Source of the DNA: Thermosynechococcus sp. HN-54 | GTDB taxonomy: Bacteria; Cyanobacteriota; Cyanobacteriia; Thermosynechococcales; Thermosynechococcaceae | Assembly: GCF_023650955.1 (NCBI RefSeq) | Contig: NZ_CP098039.1 | Location: forward strand, 2,418,001-2,482,000 | Length of the DNA: 64,000 nt | Direction of reading: 5' to 3' | Part shown: positions 26,715 to 35,102 of the stretch, piece by piece | Numbering within the stretch: position 1 is the stretch's first letter | Layout of the letters: the number at the start of each line of letters is the position of its first letter | Program-made: the position numbers and the translations under genes | Notes under the pieces: generated by a model | The model's database searches: none | Told to the model about the DNA's origin: nothing | What the model saw: only the letters and a program-made list of their open reading frames with translations

Positions 26715-29552
26715 ATGTCTGCCCCCAATCTCTTGCTCATTGATGGCCATTCCTTGGCTTTTCGTGCCTACTACGCCTTTAGTAAGGGGCGGGAGGGGGG
26801 GTTGCGCACCTCCACAGGGATTCCCACCAGTGTGTGTTTTGGTTTTCTTAAGACGCTACTGGAGATTTTGGATCAGCAGCAGGCGGATCATGTGGCGATC
26901 GCCTTTGACTTGGGGGAACCGACATTTCGCCACACAGCCGATGAAAACTACAAGGCGGGGCGAGCAGAAACGCCAGAGGACTTTATTGCCGATATTGCCA
27001 ATTTGCAGGCATTGTTGCGGGCTTTGCGTCTGCCCTTGTTGAGTCAGCCGGGCTATGAAGCGGATGATGTGATTGGCACGGTGGTGTATCGCTTACGACC
27101 CCAGGGATGGCAGGTGTCCATTGTCAGTGGCGATCGCGACCTCTTTCAATTGATTGATCGCGAGGGTCAGGTACAGGTTTTGTATCTAGGGCATACCCTT
27201 GGCCAACGCAAGCAGGGTCTAGAGGCCTTTGATGCCCTCAAGGTAAAGGAAAAAATGGGGGTTTGGCCAGAGCAAATTGTGGACTATAAAGCCCTCTGTG
27301 GTGATGCCAGCGATCGCATTCCCGGTATTAAGGGTATTGGCCCGAAAACAGCGGTGCAGTTACTCAATCAATACCCCACCCTTGAGGACATATACGCCCA
27401 TATCCACGAGATTACGCCCCCAAGCCTGAGAACGAAGCTGATCAATGGGGAGGCCGATGCCCGCCATTCCCGCACACTGGCTCAAATTGTCCTCGATGTC
27501 CCCTTGGAACTCCCCCTCGAGGAACTGCATCTGAGTCCCTTTGATTGGCCAACGCTGGATCACCTCTTGGATCACTTGGAGTTTCGTGCCCTGCGGATGC
27601 ACCTTCAGGACTGGCACCTCCGCTTGGGGGGGACGCTGCCCGATTTAGAGACCGATCCCGATGACACGTGGTTTTTTGCGCCGACGGATACCCCCGCCCC
27701 CTTGAATGTGCAACTCATTGAAACGCCAGAGCAACTGCAATGGCTGATTGCCCAGTTAGAAACCTGTACAGATGTGAGCCATCCCGTGGCTTGGGACACG
27801 GAAACCACGGCCTTGAACCCCCGTGATGCGGCTCTAGTGGGGTTGGGTTGTTGTTGGGGGTCGGCTGCGGATCAGGTGGCCTATTTACCCTTGGGACACA
27901 AAGAGGGTGAAAACCTTCCCTTGCAAGAGACTCTCACCGCTTTACGACCGATTTTAGAGAGCGATCGCTACCCCAAAGTCTTGCAAAATGCCAAATTTGA
28001 CCGCTTGGTGCTGCGGTTTCAGGGGATTCAATTACAGGGCGTGGTGTTTGACACGATGCTGGCAAGCTATGTGATTAATCCCGAAGCCAGTCACAACCTC
28101 AAGGATTTGTGCCAGCGCTATCTGCCCCTCCAAGCCCAAACCTACCGCAGTCTTGTCGGCAAAGACCAAACCCTGGCAGATCTCCCCCCTGCGATGGTGG
28201 CGCAGTACTGTGGCCTTGATGTCTATACCACCTATCTTCTCAAGGAAAAATTAGACGCCGACTTGACCCCACGGCTGCGGCAACTGCTCCTAGAGGTGGA
28301 ACTGCCCCTTGAACCCATTCTGGCGGAAATGGAAGCCACTGGCATTCGCATTGACAGCAACTATTTACAACAGCTCTCCCAAGCCCTTGAGCAGGAACTA
28401 GAGGAATTGCAACACCAAGCTTGGGAGATGGTGGGACAGCCTTTTAACTTGGCCTCCCCCAAGCAACTTAGTGAACTCCTCTTTGGCACGTTGGGACTAG
28501 ATGCCAAAAAGACTCGCAAAACCAAGCTCGGCTATTCTACCGATGCGGCAACCCTCGAAAAGTTGCGGGATGATCATCCGGTGATTGAGGTGATTGAAAA
28601 GCATCGTACCCTTGCCAAACTCAAATCCACCTATGTTGACGTATTGCCAACCCTTGTACGCCCAGACACAGGCCGCGTGCATACGGAATTTAACCAAGCG
28701 GTGACCGCCACGGGTCGTCTCTCCTCCTCCAACCCCAATCTGCAAAATATCCCCATTCGCACCGAGTTTAGTCGGCAAATTCGCCGGGCTTTTATGCCAG
28801 AGCCGGGTTGGTTGCTGGTGGCAGCCGATTATTCCCAAATTGAGCTGCGCATCCTTGCTCACCTCAGTCAAGAAACTGCCCTGCTAGAGGCCTACCAAAA
28901 AGGGGAGGATGTCCATCGCCTCACGGCTCAGTTTCTCTTAGAAAAAACGGACATTAGTGCCAGTGAACGCCGCTTGGGCAAAATTATTAACTTTGGCGTC
29001 ATTTACGGCATGGGGGCGCAGCGGTTTGCCCGCGAGGCCGGAGTGAGTGTGGCCGATGCTAAGGTGTTTATTCAGCGGTTTTACGATCGCTACCCACGGG
29101 TCTTTGACTATCTGCGGCAAATGGAACGGCTTGCCCTCAGCCAAGGCTATGTGGAAACCCTTTTGGGGCGGCGGCGCTATTTTCAATTTGAAAGTTCTGA
29201 ACTGCACGCCCTGCGGGGCAAGCCCTTGGAAGCCCTAGCCGATGTCGATCCCAGTAAACTAAAGATGAGCAACCATGAGCGCGGGCTATTGCGGGCGGCA
29301 GCCAATGCCCCGATTCAAGGTTCCAGTGCCGATATTATTAAGTGCGCCATGGTGAAGCTCGCCCCCTTGCTCTCCCCTGAAGAAGCCCGCCTCCTGCTCC
29401 AAGTCCACGATGAATTGGTGTTCGAGATGCCCCCTGCCGCTTGGGAACGACTGCAAACAACAATTCCTGAAGTCATGAGTACGGCAGTTCCCCTGAGTGT
29501 GCCCCTTGCGGTGGACATTTACGCGGCGGCTAACTGGCTGGAGGCCAACTAA
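26715..29552 (+). CDS. polA: DNA polymerase I
   Basis: A 945-residue repair and lagging-strand polymerase. The three PolI domains are: the 5' nuclease (about residues 1-300, GYEADDVIGT and VSGDRDLFQL), the 3'-5' exonuclease (about 330-530) with the DxE metal motif intact in WDTETTALN, so proofreading should be active, and the polymerase (about 540-945) with motif A ADYSQIELRILAHLS and motif C VHDELVFEM. Length is at the long end of the cyanobacterial range. It leads an apparent operon with the M16 peptidase (8 bases on) and cobS. Confidence 0.98.
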   Translation: MSAPNLLLIDGHSLAFRAYYAFSKGREGGLRTSTGIPTSVCFGFLKTLLEILDQQQADHVAIAFDLGEPTFRHTADENYKAGRAETPEDFIADIANLQALLRALRLPLLSQPGYEADDVIGTVVYRLRPQGWQVSIVSGDRDLFQLIDREGQVQVLYLGHTLGQRKQGLEAFDALKVKEKMGVWPEQIVDYKALCGDASDRIPGIKGIGPKTAVQLLNQYPTLEDIYAHIHEITPPSLRTKLINGEADARHSRTLAQIVLDVPLELPLEELHLSPFDWPTLDHLLDHLEFRALRMHLQDWHLRLGGTLPDLETDPDDTWFFAPTDTPAPLNVQLIETPEQLQWLIAQLETCTDVSHPVAWDTETTALNPRDAALVGLGCCWGSAADQVAYLPLGHKEGENLPLQETLTALRPILESDRYPKVLQNAKFDRLVLRFQGIQLQGVVFDTMLASYVINPEASHNLKDLCQRYLPLQAQTYRSLVGKDQTLADLPPAMVAQYCGLDVYTTYLLKEKLDADLTPRLRQLLLEVELPLEPILAEMEATGIRIDSNYLQQLSQALEQELEELQHQAWEMVGQPFNLASPKQLSELLFGTLGLDAKKTRKTKLGYSTDAATLEKLRDDHPVIEVIEKHRTLAKLKSTYVDVLPTLVRPDTGRVHTEFNQAVTATGRLSSSNPNLQNIPIRTEFSRQIRRAFMPEPGWLLVAADYSQIELRILAHLSQETALLEAYQKGEDVHRLTAQFLLEKTDISASERRLGKIINFGVIYGMGAQRFAREAGVSVADAKVFIQRFYDRYPRVFDYLRQMERLALSQGYVETLLGRRRYFQFESSELHALRGKPLEALADVDPSKLKMSNHERGLLRAAANAPIQGSSADIIKCAMVKLAPLLSPEEARLLLQVHDELVFEMPPAAWERLQTTIPEVMSTAVPLSVPLAVDIYAAANWLEAN

Positions 29553-29560
29553 GGTTGTTG

Positions 29561-31072
29561 ATGCGGCAACGGAGCCACGGGCAAGTTTATTTCTGGCAAA
29601 TTCTCCTCTGCCTCGTTTGGGGGACGATCGCCCTCTGCTGGCCTGCCGATGCCCAAACGATTCGCCCCTACATTGAGCGTGCCATGGATCAAATTAGTGA
29701 GTTTTATCTTGACAATGGAATGCACTTCATTGTCATGGAGCAACACCAAGCGCCCATTATCTCCTTTCTCACCTATGTAGATGTGGGGGGTGTGGATGAA
29801 CTCGAAGGACAAACCGGTGTAGCCCACTATCTAGAACATTTGGCCTTTAAGGGCACTCGCCGCATCGGCACAACGGATTATGCTGCCGAAAAAGAAAAGC
29901 TAGTCCGATTGGACGCCCTCTTTGAGCAACTGCAAGCCACCACCGATGAGCGGCAACGGCAGGCGCTTTTAACGAAATTTGCCGCTGTGCAGCAGGCGGC
30001 CGATCGCTACGTCATTCGCAATCAATATGGCCAAATTGTCCAACAGTCCGGAGGCGTGGGTCTCAATGCAACCACATCCGCCGATGCCACCCGTTACTTC
30101 TACAGTTTTCCCGCCAACAAATTGGAACTGTGGATGTCCCTAGAGTCGGAACGCTTTTTGGAGCCCGTCTTTCGCGACTTTTACCAAGAAAAGGAAGTCA
30201 TTCTTGAGGAGCGGCGGCTACGCACTGAAAATTCCCCCACGGGGCAACTCTTTGAGGCCTTTTTGGCCACGAGCTTTCGCCAGCATCCCTACCGCCGACC
30301 CGTCATTGGCTACCGTGAGGATATTCAAAACCTACGCCGTGCCGATGTGGAACGCTTCTTTCGCCAGTATTACACCCCCGACAAAATGACAGTGGTGATT
30401 GTGGGAGATCTTGATCCCCAAAGGGTCAAAACCTTAGCCAAGGTTTATTTTGGTCGCTATCCCAACAGTGCCGCCAAGACCCCAACGATTCCCCCCGAAC
30501 CGCTGCAAACGGAGCCTCGGCAAATTACCCTTGAATTGGCTAGCCAACCCCTTTACATTGAAGCTTATCCCTGCCCAGCTTTGCGGGACCCAGCGTACCT
30601 CACCTATGAAATGTTGGCACGCATTCTCAGTGGCGGCCGCACCTCCCGTCTCTATCGTTCCCTTGTCCTTGAGCAAAAGTTAGCCCTGAATGTCCAAGCC
30701 TACGTGGGATTTCCCGGCAATAAATATCCCAACCGCTTTCTCATCTATGGGGCGCCGGCGCCGGGTCAAACAGCCGCTGCCCTTGCCGCTGGTATTGCCC
30801 AAGAACTCAAGGGACTGCAAACAACACCCGTGACGGTGGCAGAGCTGGATCGGGTAAAAGCGCAACTGCGGATGGAACTGCTACAAAACCTGATGTCCAA
30901 TGAGGGGATGGCCAAGCTCTTGGCAGAGTATGCCGTCAAAGGCGGCGGCTGGCAGCAACTCTTTACCCGTTTAGAGGCGATTAACGACATTACCCCTGCT
31001 GATATTCAGCGGGTAGCTCAATTGCTGCAACCTGAGCAGCGAACTGTGGCGCAGATTCAAACCCGCCCATGA
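29561..31072 (+). CDS. M16 family zinc peptidase, exported or membrane-anchored
   Basis: A 503-residue PqqL/processing-peptidase-like protein. The inverted zinc motif HXXEH is HYLEHLAFKGT (about residue 88), and the downstream glutamate region EKEVILEERR (about 212) follows. An N-terminal hydrophobic segment (FWQILLCLVWGTIALCW) followed by PADAQ looks like a signal peptide, so it likely acts in the periplasm. The frame could begin with TTG at 29555, but ATG at 29561 is preferred. It lies 8 bases after polA; its stop overlaps the cobS start (ATGA). Natural substrates are unknown. Confidence 0.88.
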   Translation: MRQRSHGQVYFWQILLCLVWGTIALCWPADAQTIRPYIERAMDQISEFYLDNGMHFIVMEQHQAPIISFLTYVDVGGVDELEGQTGVAHYLEHLAFKGTRRIGTTDYAAEKEKLVRLDALFEQLQATTDERQRQALLTKFAAVQQAADRYVIRNQYGQIVQQSGGVGLNATTSADATRYFYSFPANKLELWMSLESERFLEPVFRDFYQEKEVILEERRLRTENSPTGQLFEAFLATSFRQHPYRRPVIGYREDIQNLRRADVERFFRQYYTPDKMTVVIVGDLDPQRVKTLAKVYFGRYPNSAAKTPTIPPEPLQTEPRQITLELASQPLYIEAYPCPALRDPAYLTYEMLARILSGGRTSRLYRSLVLEQKLALNVQAYVGFPGNKYPNRFLIYGAPAPGQTAAALAAGIAQELKGLQTTPVTVAELDRVKAQLRMELLQNLMSNEGMAKLLAEYAVKGGGWQQLFTRLEAINDITPADIQRVAQLLQPEQRTVAQIQTRP

Positions 31073-31800
31073 GGCCCATTTGGATGGAATGGCTGGGGGC
31101 GATCGCCTTCTATACCTGCTTGCCCCTTCCCGCCACTTGGCCGATTCGGTTGGCTGGCGTAGCAAAATGGTGTCCTTGGGTGGGGCTACTGTTGGCAACG
31201 CTCCTCTGGGGAGCGCAGTGGCTGCTGCAATTCTTGCGGGTTCCCCCCTTGGTTACCAGTGTCTTGGTGGTAGCACTGTGGTTGGCATTGACCGGTGGCT
31301 TGCACTTGGATGGTGCCATGGACACGGCCGATGGTTTAGCCGTTAGGGATCAACAACGGCGACTTGAGGTGATGGCGGACAGCCGAGCGGGTGCTTTTGG
31401 CGTCATGGCCGCAATTGTGATCCTGCTCTTAAAAGTCACGAGCTTAAGTCGCCTAGAGAAGGGTAGCGTCTTGGTGTGGGTATTGGTGCTGGGGCGCCTT
31501 GCTCAGGTGTGGGCGATCGCCCGCTACCCCTATTTGAAACCCCAAGGTACGGGTCACATCCATAAAGCCAGTTGCACCTTTCCCCGTGACTTCTGGCCGA
31601 GTGGTCTGCTTGTGCTGTTGCTCACCCTCCTTCTCCCGCTGCCCTTGGGACAATTCCTCTTTGGCTTGCTTTTAATCCTCTTGATCCCGGCATGGTTTCA
31701 GTGGCAGTTGCGGGGGCACACGGGAGATACCTACGGTGCAGTGGTTGAGTGGACAGAAGCCTTGATGCTCGTCTCCTTGACGCTGGGATCAGCGAGTTGA
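31069..31800 (+). CDS. cobS: cobalamin 5'-phosphate synthase
   Basis: Joins adenosylcobinamide-GDP with alpha-ribazole (phosphate) in the last part of B12 synthesis. The 243-residue polytopic membrane protein has the metal-binding CobS motif HLDGAMDTADGLA (about residues 79-91) and the C-terminal GHTGDTYGAVVEWTEA. The start overlaps the M16 peptidase stop by 4 bases, making a polA-M16-cobS operon. The last 70 bases overlap the end of the convergent comF gene. The product can supply the cofactor for the B12-dependent reductase encoded at 42116. Confidence 0.93.
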   Translation: MRPIWMEWLGAIAFYTCLPLPATWPIRLAGVAKWCPWVGLLLATLLWGAQWLLQFLRVPPLVTSVLVVALWLALTGGLHLDGAMDTADGLAVRDQQRRLEVMADSRAGAFGVMAAIVILLLKVTSLSRLEKGSVLVWVLVLGRLAQVWAIARYPYLKPQGTGHIHKASCTFPRDFWPSGLLVLLLTLLLPLPLGQFLFGLLLILLIPAWFQWQLRGHTGDTYGAVVEWTEALMLVSLTLGSAS

Positions 31801-32444
31801 TCGGGTAGCCCTACTGCCACTGTGATGATCCCTAAAACCTTGTACCCGGCATCCCGTAATAGGGCGGCGGCGGTTCGCGCGGTTGTCCCCGTGGTGTAAA
31901 TGTCATCGCACAGCAGCAGCCAGCGCTGTTGTTGCAGACCCTGCCCGAGGCGAAAGGCATTTTCAAGATTGGCTTGGCGTTCTGTGAGTGACAGCTGAAA
32001 CATCGACTGGGTTGCTCGTTGGCGGATTAAGCCGGCTGGCGCAAGGGGCAGCTCAAGGGCACGGCAAAAACCCTCAGCAATGAGCGCCGCTTGGTTAAAA
32101 CCGCGGCTCTTTAATTTGTCGCGATGGAGAGGAATGGGCACCACCTGCAAGGGGAGACGCTGCGCCACCTTGGCCTCAAACCAACTCAGGGCTAACCATT
32201 GGCCAAAGAGGGCACCCAGTTCGGGGTGGTTGTTGTATTTCATGGTGGCGATCGCCCGCTTGAGGTCTTGCTGATAGTATCCCCAAGGAAAAAGGGGGAG
32301 ACTGCCCCGCCAGTAGCGTTGGCGTTGGCGCACTTCCCATGCCTTGAGGCGCCGTTCACAATCCCTACAGATCGTTTGGGGACTTGCCCGACCACAACAG
32401 GAACAGGGCTGCTGCACCCACAAGGAGGTGAGCGATCGCCACAC
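31731..32444 (-). CDS. comF: ComF-like phosphoribosyltransferase
   Basis: A 237-residue protein with an N-terminal zinc-ribbon (CSCCGRASPQTICRDC, about residues 16-31) and a type I phosphoribosyltransferase domain with the PRPP loop LLCDDIYTTGTTART (about 175-189). ComF homologues work in competence DNA uptake, where Gram-negative relatives are called GntX. Cyanobacteria including Thermosynechococcus relatives are known to be naturally transformable, so the role fits, but the substrate of the transferase domain is unproven. The last 23 codons overlap the end of cobS on the other strand and extend beyond the usual C-terminus. Confidence 0.85.
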   Translation of the reverse strand: MWRSLTSLWVQQPCSCCGRASPQTICRDCERRLKAWEVRQRQRYWRGSLPLFPWGYYQQDLKRAIATMKYNNHPELGALFGQWLALSWFEAKVAQRLPLQVVPIPLHRDKLKSRGFNQAALIAEGFCRALELPLAPAGLIRQRATQSMFQLSLTERQANLENAFRLGQGLQQQRWLLLCDDIYTTGTTARTAAALLRDAGYKVLGIITVAVGLPDQLADPSVKETSIKASVHSTTAP

Positions 32445-32462
32445 CTGTGCACCCCCTAGGCA

Positions 32463-32753
32463 CTAACAGTAGGCACTAATATCTTCATGGCACTCATCCG
32501 CCAAGTAGCAAAGGGCACGGTAGCGCAACACCATCAATTCCTCATAGAGGGGATTCAGGTGGCACAGGGGCGGAATGTGAATGTGCCATTTTGCAACCAC
32601 AATATCGCGTTCAAAGGGACACTGGGCGGGGATCAAGCGGCATAGACGATGGGCAAGCTGGCGATCGTGTACCTCTAGATGCTCTAACCACTGCCGTAAC
32701 GGCCACAGGAGCGTGCGGAGCAAGCGCTGCCCGAACGTGAAAATTGTCATCAA
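32463..32753 (-). CDS. small protein of the Mo-dependent nitrogenase C-terminus family
   Basis: A 96-residue cysteine- and histidine-rich protein (AHRLCRLIPAQCPFERDI, about residues 33-50; HIPPLCHLNPLYEELMVLR, about 59-77; ALCYLADECHEDI at the end). The pattern matches the family named after the C-terminus of some Mo-dependent nitrogenases. Most cyanobacteria that encode these short stand-alone versions do not fix nitrogen, and no nif genes are seen here. Conserved cysteines and histidines suggest a metal site. It lies 18 bases upstream of comF on the same strand, so co-transcription is likely. Confidence 0.75.
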   Translation of the reverse strand: MMTIFTFGQRLLRTLLWPLRQWLEHLEVHDRQLAHRLCRLIPAQCPFERDIVVAKWHIHIPPLCHLNPLYEELMVLRYRALCYLADECHEDISAYC

Positions 32754-33307
32754 CTCAACACCTCAACTCAATCATTGAAGTTGGCAGCGAAAAATCTCCT
32801 TCCTCACCTTTTTAAGAAGGCAATTGCAATCAGTTAAACGAATGTCCTAAGAAAGGCAAATTTATCGCTGCATTATTATGGCAAAAGGATTGTTCTGATT
32901 CACTTTGGATCGCCCTTAGCGAGGCGCGACATCCCAGAAAAATCTCAATGAAAATCGCATCACGATAGACAATCTCCTTGCTTCACAGGGATTTAGTAGT
33001 AATGGATACATTATTGAAGTTAATGATGACTCTGTATCCATCCTTATTTTAGTGACTCCTGTTGAAGTTGACGATGGGGTTTTCCGAAAAGTTGCCCTTG
33101 GGTTGTCGTCCTGTGCTCTACAGATTGCCTGTATATCATCGCCGAACTGGCGCAAAGACGTTGGGATTTCCCTTGCAATTTGCCAGCAGAGCCTCCTTCT
33201 GCTGGGGAGAGGGAACAATTATTTACTAAGATAGAAAATAACTTAGTAGCGTGCCCCCCCCTTCTAAGGTAATCTGCAATTAGAGTCTGGCATCGGGGAG
33301 CAACAGC
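32754..33307. other. 554-base gap with a decayed gene
   Basis: This stretch holds the promoter side of the minus-strand 96-residue gene, then a degraded plus-strand coding frame (32878-33234), then a short leader for the universal stress gene with a run of eight Cs (about 33245-33253) and GGGGAG before its ATG. No RNA gene or riboswitch was recognised. Confidence 0.5.
32878..33234 (+). pseudogene. decayed gene with two early in-frame stops
   Basis: From the ATG at 32878 one frame reads MAKGLF, a TGA, FTLDRP, a TAG, then about 104 uninterrupted codons (RGATSQKNLNENRITIDNLL ... GYIIEVNDDSVSILILVTPV ... NNYLLR). The long part has protein-like composition and alternation, unlike a chance frame, yet has no good start codon except GTG at 33052 in its middle. 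It looks like the remains of a gene inactivated near its 5' end. No family was recognised, and whether the ATG at 32878 was its start is inference. Confidence 0.45.
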
Positions 33308-34189
33308 ATGTTTAAGAACGTATTGATTCCAACGGATCTCCATGATGGTCTCCCCAAACTTACCCACTACCTTAAGGCACTGAAAACCGCAGGTGCTCGC
33401 AAACTGATCTTCTTCCATGCCCGCCCCATTGATGAGGATGGGGACAAACCCCGCCTACGGGAAGAAAAGCTGCAACAGGCGCGTGAACTACTCAAACTTG
33501 ATCCCGCTAAAGTGCCAGCGGAGCTGAAAGCAGAGGTGATCATCGAAAATCGCCGCCCCGCCGATGCCATTCTGGACACCGTCGAAAAGCATCAAATTGA
33601 TTTGGTACTGGCGAGCCGTCCGATTCGCAATCTCTTGGACGAGAAGCTCTTCGGCAGTACAACGATTGAGGTGCTGCAACGCATTAAAGTGCCCGTCATG
33701 ATTATGCGCCCACAACTGTTGTGGGTCATGACAAGTGCAGAACTCAATCTCCGCTGCCAAAATCTCTTTCGCCATCTGCTCGTGCCCTACGACCACAGCC
33801 CCTCCGCCCAACACCTTGTCCAAAAACTGCGGGAAGGCGTGAAAAAGCCCGATCAAACGAGCATTGCGTCACTCACGTTTTGCTGGATTATCAGCGATGC
33901 GGGCAAAGGGGAACTGGGAGTTGGCGAACAACGTCCAAAGGCTGAAAAAATTCTTGCCGAGCTAAAGCAAGAATTCACGGGCTATGGTCTCAACGTTGAA
34001 ACCGAGATTCGCTTTGGTAGCCCTGTCGTTGAAGCCCAACTCGCTGCCCACGATCGCGACATCTATGGGATTGTAGTTTCCTCTGGTTCTGTCGGTAAAA
34101 TTTGGGAGCTATCAATCCCCAGCTTTGCTGGAGAGATTATTCGCCGTTGCGTCTTTCCCGTCATCTATTTTCCACCCGCTGGTCGCTAA
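33308..34189 (+). CDS. tandem universal stress protein (UspA family)
   Basis: A 293-residue protein with two UspA-like domains, about residues 1-135 (MFKNVLIPTDLHDG; VLASRPIRNLLDEKLFGSTT; RIKVPVMIM) and about 150-293 (HLLVPYDHSPSAQHL; GIVVSSGSVGKIWELSIPS; VFPVIYF). The first domain keeps most of the ATP-binding-type GxxxxxS/T pattern in altered form, the second less so; nucleotide binding is uncertain. The start is supported by GGGGAGCAACAGC before the ATG. It is convergent with the DUF5132-like gene. Paired-domain Usp proteins are common in cyanobacteria and respond to energy or osmotic stress. Confidence 0.82.
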   Translation: MFKNVLIPTDLHDGLPKLTHYLKALKTAGARKLIFFHARPIDEDGDKPRLREEKLQQARELLKLDPAKVPAELKAEVIIENRRPADAILDTVEKHQIDLVLASRPIRNLLDEKLFGSTTIEVLQRIKVPVMIMRPQLLWVMTSAELNLRCQNLFRHLLVPYDHSPSAQHLVQKLREGVKKPDQTSIASLTFCWIISDAGKGELGVGEQRPKAEKILAELKQEFTGYGLNVETEIRFGSPVVEAQLAAHDRDIYGIVVSSGSVGKIWELSIPSFAGEIIRRCVFPVIYFPPAGR

Positions 34190-34201
34190 TTAACCAGAAG
34201 A

Positions 34202-34222
34202 TGGGGCAGCAGAACTACCCCA
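34202..34222. terminator. weak hairpin between convergent genes
   Basis: TGGGG (34202-34206) pairs with CCCCA (34218-34222), with an extra AG/CT pair inside. It lies just past the universal stress gene and faces the convergent DUF5132-like gene, so it may end transcription both ways. There is no T tract. Confidence 0.35.
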
Positions 34223-34254
34223 AAGGCATTTCAATTAGGCACCGACAGTAAAAC

Positions 34255-34569
34255 TTAGCTAATCGTCACTTCGCGGGGTTCCTCAGGCGCGGCGGCCTTC
34301 GCTGCTTTTTGCTCCATCATTTCTGAGCGGGCTTCGGCAACTAAGTCTTGGAAAGACTCACTGGCTTCGGCGACAGCCGTCTGTGCCTTTTCATAGGCTT
34401 CAAACGCCCACATCAAGCCTGATTTTGCCGCATTGCGAGCTTGCTCTGCCAAGTTGTGACCGGTCATTGAGTCAACGGCACCCACAACGGGGGCAACAGC
34501 AACAGCACCAACCCCAAGGGCAAGCACGGTGAGTGGTTCTAAACCAAGTAACAGGGCTTCAAACTCCAT
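34255..34569 (-). CDS. DUF5132-like small membrane-associated protein
   Basis: A 104-residue protein: a hydrophobic N-terminal part (LLLGLEPLTVLALGVGAVAVAPVV) followed by an amphipathic helical segment (LMWAFEAYEKAQTAVAEASE, about residues 52-71) and an acidic, alanine-rich tail. This arrangement matches DUF5132-type cyanobacterial proteins of unknown role. The frame extends 19 codons further upstream, but GGAGGATGCCGCAG directly before the ATG at 34569 sets the start. No partner gene is obvious. Confidence 0.72.
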   Translation of the reverse strand: MEFEALLLGLEPLTVLALGVGAVAVAPVVGAVDSMTGHNLAEQARNAAKSGLMWAFEAYEKAQTAVAEASESFQDLVAEARSEMMEQKAAKAAAPEEPREVTIS

Positions 34570-34700
34570 TCTGCGGCATCCTCCAAAGAAAAAGAAATGA
34601 TGAGCACATCGCACCCATGATAGCAAAGGTGCAGGGAGAGCAACGTCCCCACTGACCTTAATCGCTGATCAGGCGCCCTTATGCACGGCTGCGGCAAAAA

Positions 34701-34910
34701 CTAACAGAGCTTCAAGGCAGTACTAGGAACCTCATCCCAAGAGGCAACGGTGCGCAGACGCACGTGCCAACCGGCTGCTTTTTGTTCTGTGGTCAAGTTT
34801 TTTTCAAAGGATTGCACACACTCTCTTGCCTGAGCTTCATCACGACAGGCAATGCAAGCATAAAGGAGACCGGAGGGATCGATTTGCTCGCTCACCCAAA
34901 TAGTTACCAT
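34701..34910 (-). CDS. 69-residue protein of unknown function
   Basis: A short soluble protein (MVTIWVSEQIDPSGLLYACI ... HVRLRTVASWDEVPSTALKL) with a mixed alpha/beta pattern and cysteines in LYACIACRDEAQAREC. It was not recognised. Coding status is supported by normal codon use, AAGGAGTGAGCT just before the ATG, and the conserved upstream element at 34956-35020, which sits at the same distance from the start as in three other genes of this window. Confidence 0.65.
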   Translation of the reverse strand: MVTIWVSEQIDPSGLLYACIACRDEAQARECVQSFEKNLTTEQKAAGWHVRLRTVASWDEVPSTALKLC

Positions 34911-34955
34911 AGCTCACTCCTTGGCACAGCTGGCCATCTGGCGGGATGATCTACA

Positions 34956-35020
34956 GCCCTTTTCACGTCGATCGCACACGCTCACGCTCAACACTGTGAA
35001 AGCCAGTCTCGGTGAAGATG
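34956..35020 (-). promoter_or_regulatory. conserved upstream element, copy D (divergent)
   Basis: On the minus strand it reads CTTTCACAGTGTTGAGCGT, 17 bases, then GTGAAAAGGGC (34956-34966), which matches copy A over all 11 bases. It ends 45 bases before the ATG of the 69-residue gene. The middle spacer is six bases longer than in copies A, B and C, so this is the least certain member. Confidence 0.45.
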
Positions 35021-35102
35021 GCATCCCCTAGATGTAGCCTGTATTTCAGAAAAGGGCTATATCTCCAGCCTAGGCGAAATACACAGCGATCGTCACCCTT
35101 TC

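Noticed and set aside
32916-33218. Minus-strand 100-codon ORF in the decayed-gene region.
   Set aside because: It is the antisense shadow of the plus-strand coding-like frame and has an unbalanced, arginine/serine-rich composition.
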